64,000 nucleotides of DNA from Encephalitozoon hellem ATCC 50504 (lineage: Eukaryota; Microsporidia; Unikaryonidae). Positions 1-8,641 of this stretch are shown here, piece after piece (position 1 is the first letter of the stretch; every line of letters begins with the position of its first letter). The stretch covers positions 1-64,000 of the forward strand of contig NC_018471.1 of assembly GCF_000277815.2 (NCBI RefSeq). The letters run 5' to 3'. The translations under genes and the position numbers were made by a program. The notes beneath the pieces are model-generated. The model was not told the origin of the DNA, searched no databases, and saw nothing but the letters and a program-made list of their open reading frames with translations.

Positions 1-121
1 GGCATGGAACTCGACAATCCGGTTCAGCTTTCTCAGCCCAATTATCTTTCCCTCCTCCGCAGAATTACTGGCTGATGAAATGAAAGTAGATAATTGCCGC
101 CCTATTACCTTTCAAACATGT
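1..121 (-). other. Possible 5' part of a gene running off the left edge
   Basis: On the minus strand a frame is open from about base 111 to the window edge. Its codon choice (GAG, AAG, ATA, AGA, CTG) and purine-rich strand resemble the real genes here. It has no ATG in frame. An ATG at 119-121 on the minus strand would join it if about 41 bases starting GTAATA and ending CCAG were spliced out, giving a protein that begins MFESNSAEEGK. The donor is not the usual GTAAGT, so this is only a suggestion. A competing plus-strand frame is open from base 1 to a TGA at 73-75 but uses pyrimidine-rich, atypical codons. Confidence 0.25.
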
Positions 122-514
122 CATAATTAATCTAGATTTAGAATATATAATATCTGAAAATCTTCTCAGGATATAATCATAATCTATGTGCATGCTAAAC
201 AATATGTAGTTCTCTATCTATTTATATATCTAACACATTTCTCTTCATCTAAACAGACAAGAATATAATCCTTGTCCATGTGGCTCTCCCTTAGGTTAAC
301 TAGGCATGACCTTCTATTCATTAGCTGCATTTCCTTGTAAACTTTTCTTCAGTGCTGTATAGAACTCGCTTCTTTCTTCAAAGACACAACACTTCCATCA
401 CTGGTATGAGCTTTGTAACGTCTCTCTGCTTTTCAGTGCAATGGATGGCAGGGATGCAACATTTGGACATCCACAGTGCATGGTACAATGTATGCATCAA
501 CTTTCCTTATACCT
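122..514. other. Gap without a convincing gene
   Basis: This AT-rich stretch of nearly 400 bases is long for this compact genome. I see only chance open frames (about 20 and 39 codons on the plus strand, near 277-339 and 406-525). No tRNA fold, repeat or recognisable motif was found. The unknown minus-strand gene ending at 515 has its 3' end here. Confidence 0.4.
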
Positions 515-1639
515 CTAGCTCATAAGGCGCCACTGATCACTCGAGGCATGCATGAAATCCTTGTCCTGCTCTTCATGGTATCTTCTGTTCCTCTTGCTCA
601 ATAGTCTTTGTCTAATACACCAAAAGACAAGCCTAATGGACAGGATGGCTATAAATATGGCACATAGACTCCGGATAGCTTTCACTCTCGGACTATCCAT
701 GCTCCAGGAAATTCTTCTGGTGACCTGACTAGGAAAGTAAAGAAATCTCCTAAAAACACTTGTATTAAGAGCCTTTCTGAGATCAGCAACAGTCTTTTCC
801 AGCACTGCCATCCTGAAAGAGGAAGCTTCCAATGACTCCATCAGGTCTCTAAACTGACTGGGAAATTCAGCATGGTTGGTGCTGATGCTTTCACAGCACT
901 TAAACCTCTCGAAAACCTCACTGATGGAATCAATGGAGAAGCTGATGGCGTTCTCTGCATTACGAAGAAGCCTCGGTGCTTCCCGCTTCTGCAAGCCCTC
1001 GGGAAGATACTCAATGGACTGCCTCAAGACATCGAGCTCCCCTCCAGAAAAATCTTTTAAGGTTGTATAACAGTCAGTAGCAAGCTTATGAACCCATGGC
1101 CTAAGATGCTCAATACTTATATGCACAGCATTCTTGTGAAAATCCCTGCAATCGTCTAAAAAAAAGCCAATGACATCCACTATTCTTTTTGCAACAGCAG
1201 GCTCCTGATTCTTGATAACCACAGTTGCACTCTCTTCGTCCATGGGAATGTACGGAGCAACCTTCTCAAGTGCCATTGCAAGGCCCTCAAGCTTTCCAGA
1301 GTTTTCGACACTTAGCGAGGTATGAAACCTGATGAAAGGGGCCTCCTTGTGCTCAGGTGCAGGGCCAAAAAGAAACGAACAGGTACTGCGCAAGAACCTT
1401 TGTGTACTGGCCAGTGCTTCCTTGGCATTGACGATGGCATCTATTGCAGCGTTCCTCCTGGGGTAACTACTGTCAATACTACTCCAATACGTGTAGAGTG
1501 TTTCGAGGGCAAGGCCGCAATCGCTAAAGCCATCAAGGACCTTACATACTAATTCCCTTAGATCTTCTCTGCAACTGCGTTTGATGTTGTTGGCATCCTC
1601 TGCAAAAACCTGAAGCCTCCTGATTATACCCTGATCCAT
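515..1639 (-). CDS. Unknown protein with C-terminal membrane segment
   Basis: This 374-residue protein is not recognised. Most of it is predicted-helical and soluble looking. One hydrophobic segment at about residues 323-345 is followed by a short basic, then acidic tail, as expected for a protein anchored near its C-terminus with the large N-terminal part on one side of the membrane. Residue 1 is an ATG at 1637-1639, with no better start nearby. The gene is divergent from the phosphoribosyltransferase fusion gene, with about 260 bases between the starts. It may be a lineage-specific family. Confidence 0.7.
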   Translation of the reverse strand: MDQGIIRRLQVFAEDANNIKRSCREDLRELVCKVLDGFSDCGLALETLYTYWSSIDSSYPRRNAAIDAIVNAKEALASTQRFLRSTCSFLFGPAPEHKEAPFIRFHTSLSVENSGKLEGLAMALEKVAPYIPMDEESATVVIKNQEPAVAKRIVDVIGFFLDDCRDFHKNAVHISIEHLRPWVHKLATDCYTTLKDFSGGELDVLRQSIEYLPEGLQKREAPRLLRNAENAISFSIDSISEVFERFKCCESISTNHAEFPSQFRDLMESLEASSFRMAVLEKTVADLRKALNTSVFRRFLYFPSQVTRRISWSMDSPRVKAIRSLCAIFIAILSIRLVFWCIRQRLLSKRNRRYHEEQDKDFMHASSDQWRLMS

Positions 1640-1903
1640 GCTATGGGTTGATACCCAAATTTGCTTATAAAGACGTTTTTATGTCTATGGCAAGTCCTTG
1701 TGGAACCAGTGTGAGATTAAGGATTATTACAGGAGTACTGCGTCCTCTTGGGATGGGCAAGACAGATGGGGCTGAGTTTGGAGCTGTATGACACCTTTGA
1801 TCTTGGAGAGACATTAGATATACTGGGAAAATGACATAAATTGATTTAATTTAATTCAGTATCAACGCAAAAAAAGTATAAAAATAATTTTTTTTTGCGA
1901 GAT

Positions 1904-3913
1904 ATGGAAAGTTGGAAGCTCCTAGCGTACTTTCTGGTGTTTGCAGCACGGGCTGTGAGGCCTAGGAAGGAGAGGCTGATGAGTGTTGAGAAGGCCGGTG
2001 CGCTGATGGAGAAGCACTGTGTGAGGGCTGGAGGCCCCATGGACCTTAGGCTTGGAATAATGGGGTGCAAAGTGAATGCAGAGAGGAATGGGCTGGTGTG
2101 GCTGGCCAATGGACAAGTTCCGTTGACTCGTGACAGGTTCAGGGTTGGGAGTGGATTGTCTGTCTATGAGGAGATAAGCAGCCCTGAGTATGACGAAGTA
2201 AGGGGTGAGCTTCTTGCAGTGCTGATGGGGCTGTCGCTTGGATCCAAGGTGGGAGAAAAGTGGAAGCTTGACGGCAATGGGAGAGCAAGGAAGGTTGTGA
2301 TTACTGTAGGAGGAAGTGAGGATAGGGCTGAGAAGGGGCTAGGAGTGACCTTCAAGGCGAGGATAAACTCGAGGGTCCTCAAGTTTTTCAGGGAGATAAC
2401 GGGGTATTTTGGGAGCAGTTGTGAACGCTTTGGATACGTGGACTCTGACTTGCTTCCACTCCACATAACTCTGGCCAGGGCCCTTGGAGATGACGAGAAG
2501 GCATGGTCGAGGTTTTTCTTGCTGGTGCGTGAGGGAATAGAAGGAAACGAAGTAGCAATGAAGAGGTGCTTTGTGGCGGAAGGAGATGAAGAGAACGAAG
2601 GAAGCGAGAGGGCCAAGGCGGAGATTGAGGCGCTATGGAGGCTTTATGAGGGCAAAGGCTTTGCCGAAAAACTAACGGATGAGAATCTCTTTGCAATTAT
2701 ATTCATGGAGTCTGGGAGTGAGAAAGACAGAGTGAAGGCTGTAAGGATGCTCTGCAGGTATCTGAAGGAGTGTGGCGGAAGAGATGGAGATCTGAAGAGG
2801 AAGGAAGATGCAGAGATGCTGATGAGGAACATACTTAGAGAGATACACAAGAACAGTGCCAAAGAATGGGCTCGGATGGTCCGTATAGTGTGCTCGTACA
2901 AGGTGCCCAAGGTTATTCCCTGTGAGACTGGGCTTTCTGCTGTGGAGGCTGAGATGAGCATATACGAAAGCATTAGGGGGGGTGTAGAGGATGGAAGTTA
3001 CATAATCGACAGGTTTTTCAAGGGATTGCGTAACGAATGGAACTGTAGCAGTGACGGAGACAGGAATTCTGTCTGGAGGCGAGGGATGAGCATGATAGCA
3101 AGGCTTGTGAAGATCTGTGGGGACGACGTGTACTATGCGCTGAAGAGAGAGGAGATCCGGCTGGGGGTCGCTGGCGATCTATGGAAGTCTCGCTGTGAAG
3201 GAGGCAAGATGATCAAGGAGATGATAAAGAGCGTGGTTTGCAGTATATCTCTGGAAAGTGGAAAGAGCGTAGAAGATGTGGAGAAGCTTCTGAAAAGTAG
3301 GAAGAGCAGGTTTATCCAGAAGGAGTTTATGAACTTTTATGTTATAAGAAACAACGGGATCAAGCTTGCACATAGGATATACAAAGAGGGTTTTATACCT
3401 GATGTGATCTATGTCGCACTGCGGGGTGGCGCCTACCTTGGGAATGTGGTGAGCGAATACTTCAATGCGGTGTGCGGACGCAAGATACCATACGCTGCTG
3501 TGTCCGTACACTCCTACACGGATGTGGGAGAGAGCTCAAGCGTCCAGGTAGAAGGATGGATCCACCACCCCTCCAAGCTGAGGAAAGGAAGTAAGGTTCT
3601 GTTTGTCGACGACATTCTTGACTCTGGGAAGACAATAAACCGCCTGGCCGAGATTATCCTCAACGAGGGGATCCCAAGAAGCGACCTGAAGATAGCTGTG
3701 CACGACTACAAGTGTTTCCCAGACAGTGAAAAGAAGAATGCTATTCTTCCTGACTACTGGTGCCGCAGACAGGATGTGTCTGTTTGGGACGGGCCCCGGT
3801 GGATTGACTACTCGCTCTATGAGCTGATAGGAACCTCGAAAGAAGAATTTGAGGAACAATATTATACTCGGGACCCTGAGCTAAGAGAAGCCCTGAAGGA
3901 GATAACGAAGTAA
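1904..3913 (+). CDS. Large protein with C-terminal phosphoribosyltransferase domain
   Basis: This 669-residue protein ends in a type I phosphoribosyltransferase domain (about residues 480-650). The PRPP-binding loop VLFVDDILDSGKT lies near residue 570, with D569 and D570 visible. Such domains move a phosphoribosyl group between PRPP and a nucleobase, and the C-terminal part resembles xanthine/hypoxanthine-type enzymes. The first 460 or so residues match nothing I know and are rich in Lys, Glu and Arg. The open frame begins at a TTG, so the ATG at 1904 was chosen. A TATA-like and T-rich stretch lies just upstream. Whether it is a salvage enzyme or a regulator cannot be settled by reading. Confidence 0.75.
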   Translation: MESWKLLAYFLVFAARAVRPRKERLMSVEKAGALMEKHCVRAGGPMDLRLGIMGCKVNAERNGLVWLANGQVPLTRDRFRVGSGLSVYEEISSPEYDEVRGELLAVLMGLSLGSKVGEKWKLDGNGRARKVVITVGGSEDRAEKGLGVTFKARINSRVLKFFREITGYFGSSCERFGYVDSDLLPLHITLARALGDDEKAWSRFFLLVREGIEGNEVAMKRCFVAEGDEENEGSERAKAEIEALWRLYEGKGFAEKLTDENLFAIIFMESGSEKDRVKAVRMLCRYLKECGGRDGDLKRKEDAEMLMRNILREIHKNSAKEWARMVRIVCSYKVPKVIPCETGLSAVEAEMSIYESIRGGVEDGSYIIDRFFKGLRNEWNCSSDGDRNSVWRRGMSMIARLVKICGDDVYYALKREEIRLGVAGDLWKSRCEGGKMIKEMIKSVVCSISLESGKSVEDVEKLLKSRKSRFIQKEFMNFYVIRNNGIKLAHRIYKEGFIPDVIYVALRGGAYLGNVVSEYFNAVCGRKIPYAAVSVHSYTDVGESSSVQVEGWIHHPSKLRKGSKVLFVDDILDSGKTINRLAEIILNEGIPRSDLKIAVHDYKCFPDSEKKNAILPDYWCRRQDVSVWDGPRWIDYSLYELIGTSKEEFEEQYYTRDPELREALKEITK

Positions 3914-4250
3914 GTCCATGCCATTATAGGCAGGGTCTCTCGTTGGCATTCATGAAGAATACAAGCACATGAAATGCCAGCAGCAGAATTGTCTTTAATT
4001 AAAGAGACTAACTTAAAGCGGCGCTTCCAACTTTCTTCTACCTCATGGACACCGTTCATATGACCTTCACTGCGCAAGCATTATAGATATTTTAGTACTA
4101 ATGATCCTACAACAAGCTTTTTATAGGTGCCATTTTATTTGTTTTATAGTTTTCTTTTCTGCAAAAACATTTACATGCAATGTATACTATATTCTTAGCT
4201 TTAATTGCTTTTTTGCACACCATTCTAGGCGGGTTCGCCGAAAGTTTTAT
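3914..4250. other. Gap between convergent genes
   Basis: About 340 AT-rich bases lie between the 3' ends of the phosphoribosyltransferase fusion and the DNAJC3-like gene. A minus-strand frame from an ATG at 4059 runs 65 codons into the 3' end of the upstream gene but has no recognisable features. A plus-strand frame starting at 4101 is antisense to the J-protein gene. I support no gene here. Confidence 0.45.
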
Positions 4251-5729
4251 TCAGAAGTAAAAGTATGTGGTTGTGGATCTTCTTCCTCTTCTCCCTTGAT
4301 TTGGGAAGTCGAAAAATCTGAAATTTCCAAATCCTTTGAATATTTTCTGGAATGGGTCATTTCCAAAACCTGGCGAAGGTTGCTGAGGATTATCTGGGTC
4401 TATTCCTTTATCATACATATCTCGCTTCTTTTTATCCCCAAGCACCCCGAAAGCCTTATTAATCTTCTTGAAGTTTTCCTCCCATTCCTTTTCTTCATTT
4501 TCATTCTTTTTCTTCTTCTTGTTTTTAACAACTATCTTTCGATATGCCTTTTTTATTTCTTTTTCGTCAGGCTTCTCATCTTCTTTGAATCCAAGCATCT
4601 TATAGTATCCAAGGAAATCTCCTTTGTTTCTAGGAATTCCGCCGTAGTTTTCTTCCATGTACTGCTGTCTTCTATGCCTTTTTTCTTCCTTTTCTCTTCT
4701 TTTCTTTTCTCTTTCCTCCTTTGCGACTTCCAAACGATGTGAAATGTGATTTCTGAGCTTTGTATTTCGGAACTTAAACAGTCTAAATTTCTCCTCTGCC
4801 TCCTCAATATTTCCGTCAAGAGTCAGTGCCATAGTATACAAATACATTGTGTCATCATTGTTTCTTTTCGAATGAAGATACTGAGCCCTACTTGTTAGTC
4901 CCTGCATTCCACCCTCAACTCCGCTTTTACACAGATCAAAGATCACATTCAACTTCAAGGTTGAGAATATACTCGGAAAGAAGTTACTATCGCTTTCTGC
5001 CAACGAAATAGTTCTCACCAGCCTGTCCAATGTTTTGCACTTATCCTTACTGCTTAGATTGCTTTTTTTTATCCTTTCATAATCCTCCAGAATAGATGCA
5101 AACAAAGATGCAATCTCTTTGTATTTCAAGTTATTCAGCATCTTTATACCCGTAGAGAACATTCCTCTCAAGAAATACAATTGCATCTCTTGGCGCAAAA
5201 ATGCAGACTCATTTGGAAAAAAAGACATTGACTTTTTGACGAATTTTTCTGCTTCCTCCAGTTTTTCGTCTATTAAGCACACCTGGATATATGCTTCTAA
5301 GACAGCCTTAGAGTAAGGGCTTTCTTTTATCAGTGTAGCAATAAGTCGTACATTATTGCTAATGAGTATGGACAAGCATTCGCTGGCTCTCTTAGTCTTT
5401 TCCTTTATTTCTGGATCCTTTTCAAATCTTTTTATTACCTCACTATACTCTCCTCTGGACATGAGAAACTCTGCATACTTTTTCCGAAAAGCACTGTTGT
5501 CTCTAAAATGCTGAGAGATCGTGTTGTATATGGATTCTGCCTTGATAAGATCTCCGTTCTTTACACTTATATCTGCCTTGAATATTTCACTTGCCAAGTC
5601 CATCTGTGCCTTTACAATTCCCAGAAACAATCCCATTACAGCCTTAAATACTACATTCCTTCCTCCGCTTATCATGCAAAAGAAGTTCTGGTGCTTTTCT
5701 TCTCTTTTCTGTGTATCTTGGGCTGCCAT
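4251..5729 (-). CDS. DNAJC3/P58-like TPR and J-domain protein lacking HPD
   Basis: This 492-residue protein has TPR-like helical repeats (about 45-330), a charged linker, a J-domain (about 373-441) and a Gly/Phe-rich tail. The order and the tail (DKGIDPDNP followed by Gly, Pro and Phe residues) resemble DNAJC3, an ER-lumen cochaperone of HSP70. The HPD tripeptide needed to stimulate HSP70 is missing: the loop near residues 401-410 reads VKNKKKKKNE. A hydrophobic stretch at 26-41 could be a signal peptide, and the second ATG (Met19, base 5675) would give a more usual one. No KDEL-type tail is present. Identification of the family is good; HSP70 stimulation is doubtful. Confidence 0.8.
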   Translation of the reverse strand: MAAQDTQKREEKHQNFFCMISGGRNVVFKAVMGLFLGIVKAQMDLASEIFKADISVKNGDLIKAESIYNTISQHFRDNSAFRKKYAEFLMSRGEYSEVIKRFEKDPEIKEKTKRASECLSILISNNVRLIATLIKESPYSKAVLEAYIQVCLIDEKLEEAEKFVKKSMSFFPNESAFLRQEMQLYFLRGMFSTGIKMLNNLKYKEIASLFASILEDYERIKKSNLSSKDKCKTLDRLVRTISLAESDSNFFPSIFSTLKLNVIFDLCKSGVEGGMQGLTSRAQYLHSKRNNDDTMYLYTMALTLDGNIEEAEEKFRLFKFRNTKLRNHISHRLEVAKEEREKKRREKEEKRHRRQQYMEENYGGIPRNKGDFLGYYKMLGFKEDEKPDEKEIKKAYRKIVVKNKKKKKNENEEKEWEENFKKINKAFGVLGDKKKRDMYDKGIDPDNPQQPSPGFGNDPFQKIFKGFGNFRFFDFPNQGRRGRRSTTTYFYF

Positions 5730-5756
5730 TTAAGGATACCGGCCTAACAACTTTTA

Positions 5757-5942
5757 TTAGAAACCAGGCCCCTCCTTATTTACTTCTTCCACCAAGAGGT
5801 TGTTTTTCATGTTTCTTTTTACCCATTTCCTTATCTCCTGGTAAGAGTAAGTCACAAGCAGCACTACGAAGAGTATTCCTAGGTACTTCAGCATGCCCTC
5901 TGGCCTTATGACTTCAATCTCCTTTTTAGGGAATAGGCTCAT
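5757..5942 (-). CDS. Small single-pass membrane protein
   Basis: This 61-residue protein has one hydrophobic segment (about residues 18-34) followed by a basic stretch (KWVKRNMK). I do not recognise it. The open frame extends upstream to a TTG, but the ATG at 5940-5942 is the first Met. It lies 27 bases upstream (in gene order) of the DNAJC3-like gene on the same strand and divergent from RPS29. Small ER or mitosome membrane subunits are possible, but there is no decisive motif. Confidence 0.6.
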   Translation of the reverse strand: MSLFPKKEIEVIRPEGMLKYLGILFVVLLVTYSYQEIRKWVKRNMKNNLLVEEVNKEGPGF

Positions 5943-6062
5943 TTTGTTTACCGATGGAACACAATTTAACAACACTTTTGGAAACAAATCAGTGTGTCAG
6001 CATCCATGGCGTTGGTTGTATTTATTGTCTGGATGGCTCCGATTCTTGGAGACAAAGTGCTG

Positions 6063-6077
6063 AAAAAATTTACCCCC
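6063..6077 (+). promoter_or_regulatory. AAATTT-CCC promoter signal of RPS29
   Basis: AAAAAATTTACCCCC ends one base before the RPS29 ATG. The same AAATTT plus CCC arrangement precedes the other four ribosomal-protein genes in this window. Such signals have been described for Encephalitozoon ribosomal-protein genes. Confidence 0.75.
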
Positions 6078-6078
6078 A

Positions 6079-6279
6079 ATGAGCTTTGAAGTTCTTTTTG
6101 ATATACCAGTGAAGAAGAATGAGAGGAGCGGGCCTCATTCCCACAGAATGCCTTTTGGGAAAGGTTCAAGGAGTTGTGTGTCTTGCTACACATTTCGTGG
6201 AATAATAAGGAAGCTAATGATGTGTAGACGATGCTTCAGGGAATACGCCGGTGATATAGGATTCAAGATTTATGATTAG
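6079..6279 (+). CDS. RPS29: 40S ribosomal protein S29 (uS14)
   Basis: This 66-residue protein carries the uS14 core with the zinc cysteines C33, C36, C49 and C52 and the conserved run GKGSRSC, GIIRK and [11 protein letters not shown]. It sits in the head of the small ribosomal subunit. The length is normal for the family. The start is fixed by the AAATTT-CCC signal ending one base upstream. The gene converges with the minus-strand membrane protein ending at 6298. Confidence 0.95.
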   Translation: MSFEVLFDIPVKKNERSGPHSHRMPFGKGSRSCVSCYTFRGIIRKLMMCRRCFREYAGDIGFKIYD

Positions 6280-6297
6280 GATATTAAAGACCTTTAT

Positions 6298-6987
6298 TCA
6301 TTTTGCTTGTTTGAGTGTATCTTGAGCCTTCTGGGCTGCTTTCCTCTTCGGAAGCTTAATTCTTGGGTATTTACCTCTTTCTTTTTTCTGCTTCTTCTGT
6401 GAGAAAAGAGGCAGCGAAAGCATGTACTGGACGAAGGGCCCGAGCGAGACTAAGAAAACCACCAGCATCATTGTATAGTCTGGAAGGCGGTACAGCCTTC
6501 CTAATCCAAGCCCTAGGATCAGTATGAATACCTCCCCTGCCTTATCTCCACTAATTTTCATCTTCTTGTTGAAAAGTAGCTTTTGTATGAGCACTCCAGA
6601 CATCTCTAGAGCCATTAGCCATCCAATGACCAAATGGAAAGGCTGGTTATTGTTCTTCAGGGCAATAAGCATGAAGCCCCTGCCCATCACAGGAAATACA
6701 GCTGTTGATATCCACAGAATCCTCATCTGGGAAAACATTGAGAATATAATTGTTCCGATGAAGTATGATATGAGAGACATCCTTGACAATTCTGCTTGCT
6801 TATAAACTATGTTAGCACATAGCCCTGGGCCAAAGAAATTCATAAATCCAGGAAGAATAAGGTCTGACAGCGTTGCATCGACGCCGTTTTCTACTAATGC
6901 GTAGCTTGCCTGGATGACGCTTCCTGCAATGACTACTGGCTGCAAATCTTCAAGGTTTTGCAAAAGAACTTTACTCTGCATTATCAT
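6298..6987 (-). CDS. Multi-pass membrane protein of unknown function
   Basis: This 229-residue protein has about five to six hydrophobic segments (roughly 12-35, 45-70, 75-95, 115-135, 150-165 and 170-190). It ends in a strongly basic tail (residues 194-229) rich in Lys and Arg, which should face the cytosol. I do not recognise the family; the layout loosely recalls small ER channels. Two Met codons lie close together at the start (6985-6987 and 6979-6981) and the first is used. Confidence 0.65.
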   Translation of the reverse strand: MIMQSKVLLQNLEDLQPVVIAGSVIQASYALVENGVDATLSDLILPGFMNFFGPGLCANIVYKQAELSRMSLISYFIGTIIFSMFSQMRILWISTAVFPVMGRGFMLIALKNNNQPFHLVIGWLMALEMSGVLIQKLLFNKKMKISGDKAGEVFILILGLGLGRLYRLPDYTMMLVVFLVSLGPFVQYMLSLPLFSQKKQKKERGKYPRIKLPKRKAAQKAQDTLKQAK

Positions 6988-7108
6988 CTCAGGGTTGTTT
7001 TGGATAAAACAAAGGGAGTGTTGATAAAATCAACCTGAAACCTTATTATTTATAGGTATCAAATGGTAAGGGCTAGGCTTCTAAAATGTAAAGCAAATAA
7101 AAAATATT

Positions 7109-7678
7109 TTAACGATTAGACTGGGCTATTCTCTCGATCTCTTTTTTCTTGTTAACTGCATAAGAGTTCTGTGAGCTTGTTGAGGCTGCAATTAATTCAT
7201 TAGCAATTGCTTCTGCTAATGTTATTCTGTTTCTAAAGGATGCGCTCCTAATTCCGGCAGAAAGATTAGCTATTGCTATACTTATTCTCTTTAGGGGGGA
7301 GACGTCCACAGACGTTCTTCTCATCGACCCTGCCCTTCCAATTCTTGCTGTGTCTTCTCGAGGCCCCGAGTTGACTATGGCGTCCACAAGAACCTGAAGC
7401 GGGTTTTTCTTTGTCATGGAGTGGATTATGAAGCAAGCGTCTTCAAATATATTGATCGCAAGCCTTTTTTTCCCGCTGTTTCTCCCGTGCCTCATAAGAG
7501 AGCATACAAATCTTTCTGCGATCGGGATTCTGGCCTTCCCCGTGGTTCCCTTGGTGATGGTCGTGGCTGCATGCGGAACTATTCCGTGCCGAGACAGGTT
7601 TATATATGGCCTTAGCGATATGTTGTCTACCTTGACGTCCTCGTAGCTATACTTCTCGAATAGCTTTATCTCGGTCAT
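7109..7678 (-). CDS. RPS5: 40S ribosomal protein S5 (uS7)
   Basis: This 189-residue protein is uS7. It has the conserved SRHG start region, the [10 protein letters not shown] block (near residue 62), the [15 protein letters not shown] helix written here as [18 protein letters not shown], and the [10 protein letters not shown] and [14 protein letters not shown] blocks. It binds the 3' major domain of 18S rRNA and helps form the exit site. Its start lies 8 bases from a minus-strand AAATTT-CCC signal. It is divergent from an unknown gene that begins only 21 bases away. Confidence 0.95.
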   Translation of the reverse strand: MTEIKLFEKYSYEDVKVDNISLRPYINLSRHGIVPHAATTITKGTTGKARIPIAERFVCSLMRHGRNSGKKRLAINIFEDACFIIHSMTKKNPLQVLVDAIVNSGPREDTARIGRAGSMRRTSVDVSPLKRISIAIANLSAGIRSASFRNRITLAEAIANELIAASTSSQNSYAVNKKKEIERIAQSNR

Positions 7679-7685
7679 TCCTTGA

Positions 7686-7699
7686 GGGTAAATTTTTTT
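7686..7699 (-). promoter_or_regulatory. AAATTT-CCC promoter signal of RPS5
   Basis: On the minus strand the sequence reads AAAAAAATTTACCC and ends 7 bases before the RPS5 ATG. It fills the spacer to the divergent gene starting at 7700. Confidence 0.7.
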
Positions 7700-8065
7700 A
7701 TGATTTTTATAGGAAATAGATTCGACTTTGAGTTTACAACAACAACATCCAATCCAATAAGGTGTGCATTTGGAAAGCAGTTTTTTATACTCCTATTTTC
7801 GGATAACACTGGTGTTTACAAGGGATCCTCCCATCATTTGTGCTTTGTTGTTCCTGTTCACTATCCATCATTTGTCAGGTCTGTGTTGAAGCCAAAGGAC
7901 TTGCCTCTGAAAGAATCTGTGGACAGATTGTTCAAGTTCAAAAGCCCGAAGGATCGAGATGAATTTTTTCTTTATGTCTGCAGCATATCTAACGACCACT
8001 TTGAAATAATAAAGGAGCTGGGACCACCGAAAAAAATCTCTAAAGAAAATAAAAGAACACAGTGA
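7700..8065 (+). CDS. Unknown 121-residue protein
   Basis: The open frame begins at a TTG, but the only Met is the ATG at 7700, immediately after the RPS5 promoter signal. The protein starts with alternating beta-like hydrophobic stretches (about 1-60) and ends in a basic, charged tail (KKISKENKR). I see no motif. The fold suggestion (a small beta-rich domain followed by helix) is inference only. There is essentially no room for a 5' leader separate from the RPS5 signal. Confidence 0.6.
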   Translation: MIFIGNRFDFEFTTTTSNPIRCAFGKQFFILLFSDNTGVYKGSSHHLCFVVPVHYPSFVRSVLKPKDLPLKESVDRLFKFKSPKDRDEFFLYVCSISNDHFEIIKELGPPKKISKENKRTQ

Positions 8066-8082
8066 TATTTTTGAATTTTATT

Positions 8083-8247
8083 CTAATGCTTGAATTTCTC
8101 AATGTTCTGAAATAGCTCATCGCAGGATAAAATGAATTCCTCCATTGGCCTTATTTCAGGTACTCTGTGCCCTTTTATTGCCAACTCAATATCCCTTTCC
8201 ATCTCGGCCTCATTTATCTTATCAAACAAACCCTCTTCTTCTTCCAT
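8083..8247 (-). CDS. Small acidic protein, 54 residues
   Basis: An ATG at 8245-8247 opens a 54-codon frame on the minus strand ending in TAG. It begins MEEEEGLFDKINEAEMERD and is highly charged and probably helical. It fills the gap between the 7700 and 8312 genes, uses typical codons and has the usual purine-rich coding strand. I do not recognise it; a small subunit of a larger complex is possible. Confidence 0.5.
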   Translation of the reverse strand: MEEEEGLFDKINEAEMERDIELAIKGHRVPEIRPMEEFILSCDELFQNIEKFKH

Positions 8248-8311
8248 GGATTATTTGAACATACAATATTTGAGTTCTCGAGCTTAGTCGGCAAGCTTAA
8301 GCACCCCTACA

Positions 8312-8590
8312 ATGGATGTTTTGAAAGTCACGTCGACATATCTTTTTATTTTAGGCCTCGGTGTTCCCAAGCATTTCAAGAATAAGGCTCTCATGCTATT
8401 CACATCTACTCTTATGGCTGTGGCTTTCTTTTATATAGGATTCGGTTACGAGATTCTCAACTTCATTGTTAATGGAAACATTAGGATACTCAGTGTAGGA
8501 TTTGTCTGTTTTAATCTAACTGCATTCTTTGCAGGGGTTTGGATTTCCTGTATGGTTCACGAAGTTGTAATGAGCTTCCGCTCTCTGTGA
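8312..8590 (+). CDS. Small protein with two membrane segments
   Basis: This 92-residue protein has two hydrophobic hairpin segments (about residues 28-50 and 58-82). A short basic loop precedes the first. The layout is like small ER subunits such as signal peptidase or DPM subunits, but no specific motif decides. It is divergent from the small acidic gene at 8083-8247, with 64 bases between the starts. Confidence 0.6.
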   Translation: MDVLKVTSTYLFILGLGVPKHFKNKALMLFTSTLMAVAFFYIGFGYEILNFIVNGNIRILSVGFVCFNLTAFFAGVWISCMVHEVVMSFRSL

Positions 8591-8641
8591 AGTCATAGAG
8601 ATTACAAGAATACTTTACTATCTGAAACCATTGCAATCTGT

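Noticed and set aside
1681..1791. A 36-codon plus-strand frame in the spacer between 1640 and 1903
   Set aside because: Too short and without any supporting feature.
3862..4059. A 65-codon minus-strand frame in the gap after the phosphoribosyltransferase fusion
   Set aside because: Overlaps the end of the upstream gene, has unremarkable codons and no motif.
4101..4742. A 213-codon plus-strand frame antisense to the DNAJC3-like gene
   Set aside because: Very rich in Phe, Leu and Ser, as expected for the reverse of a Lys/Glu-rich coding strand; no family match.
7690..7714. A GTAAAT...TATAG stretch that looks like a 25-base intron before the 7700 gene
   Set aside because: No upstream in-frame ATG exists, and the sequence is better explained as the RPS5 AAATTT-CCC signal plus the start of the plus-strand gene.
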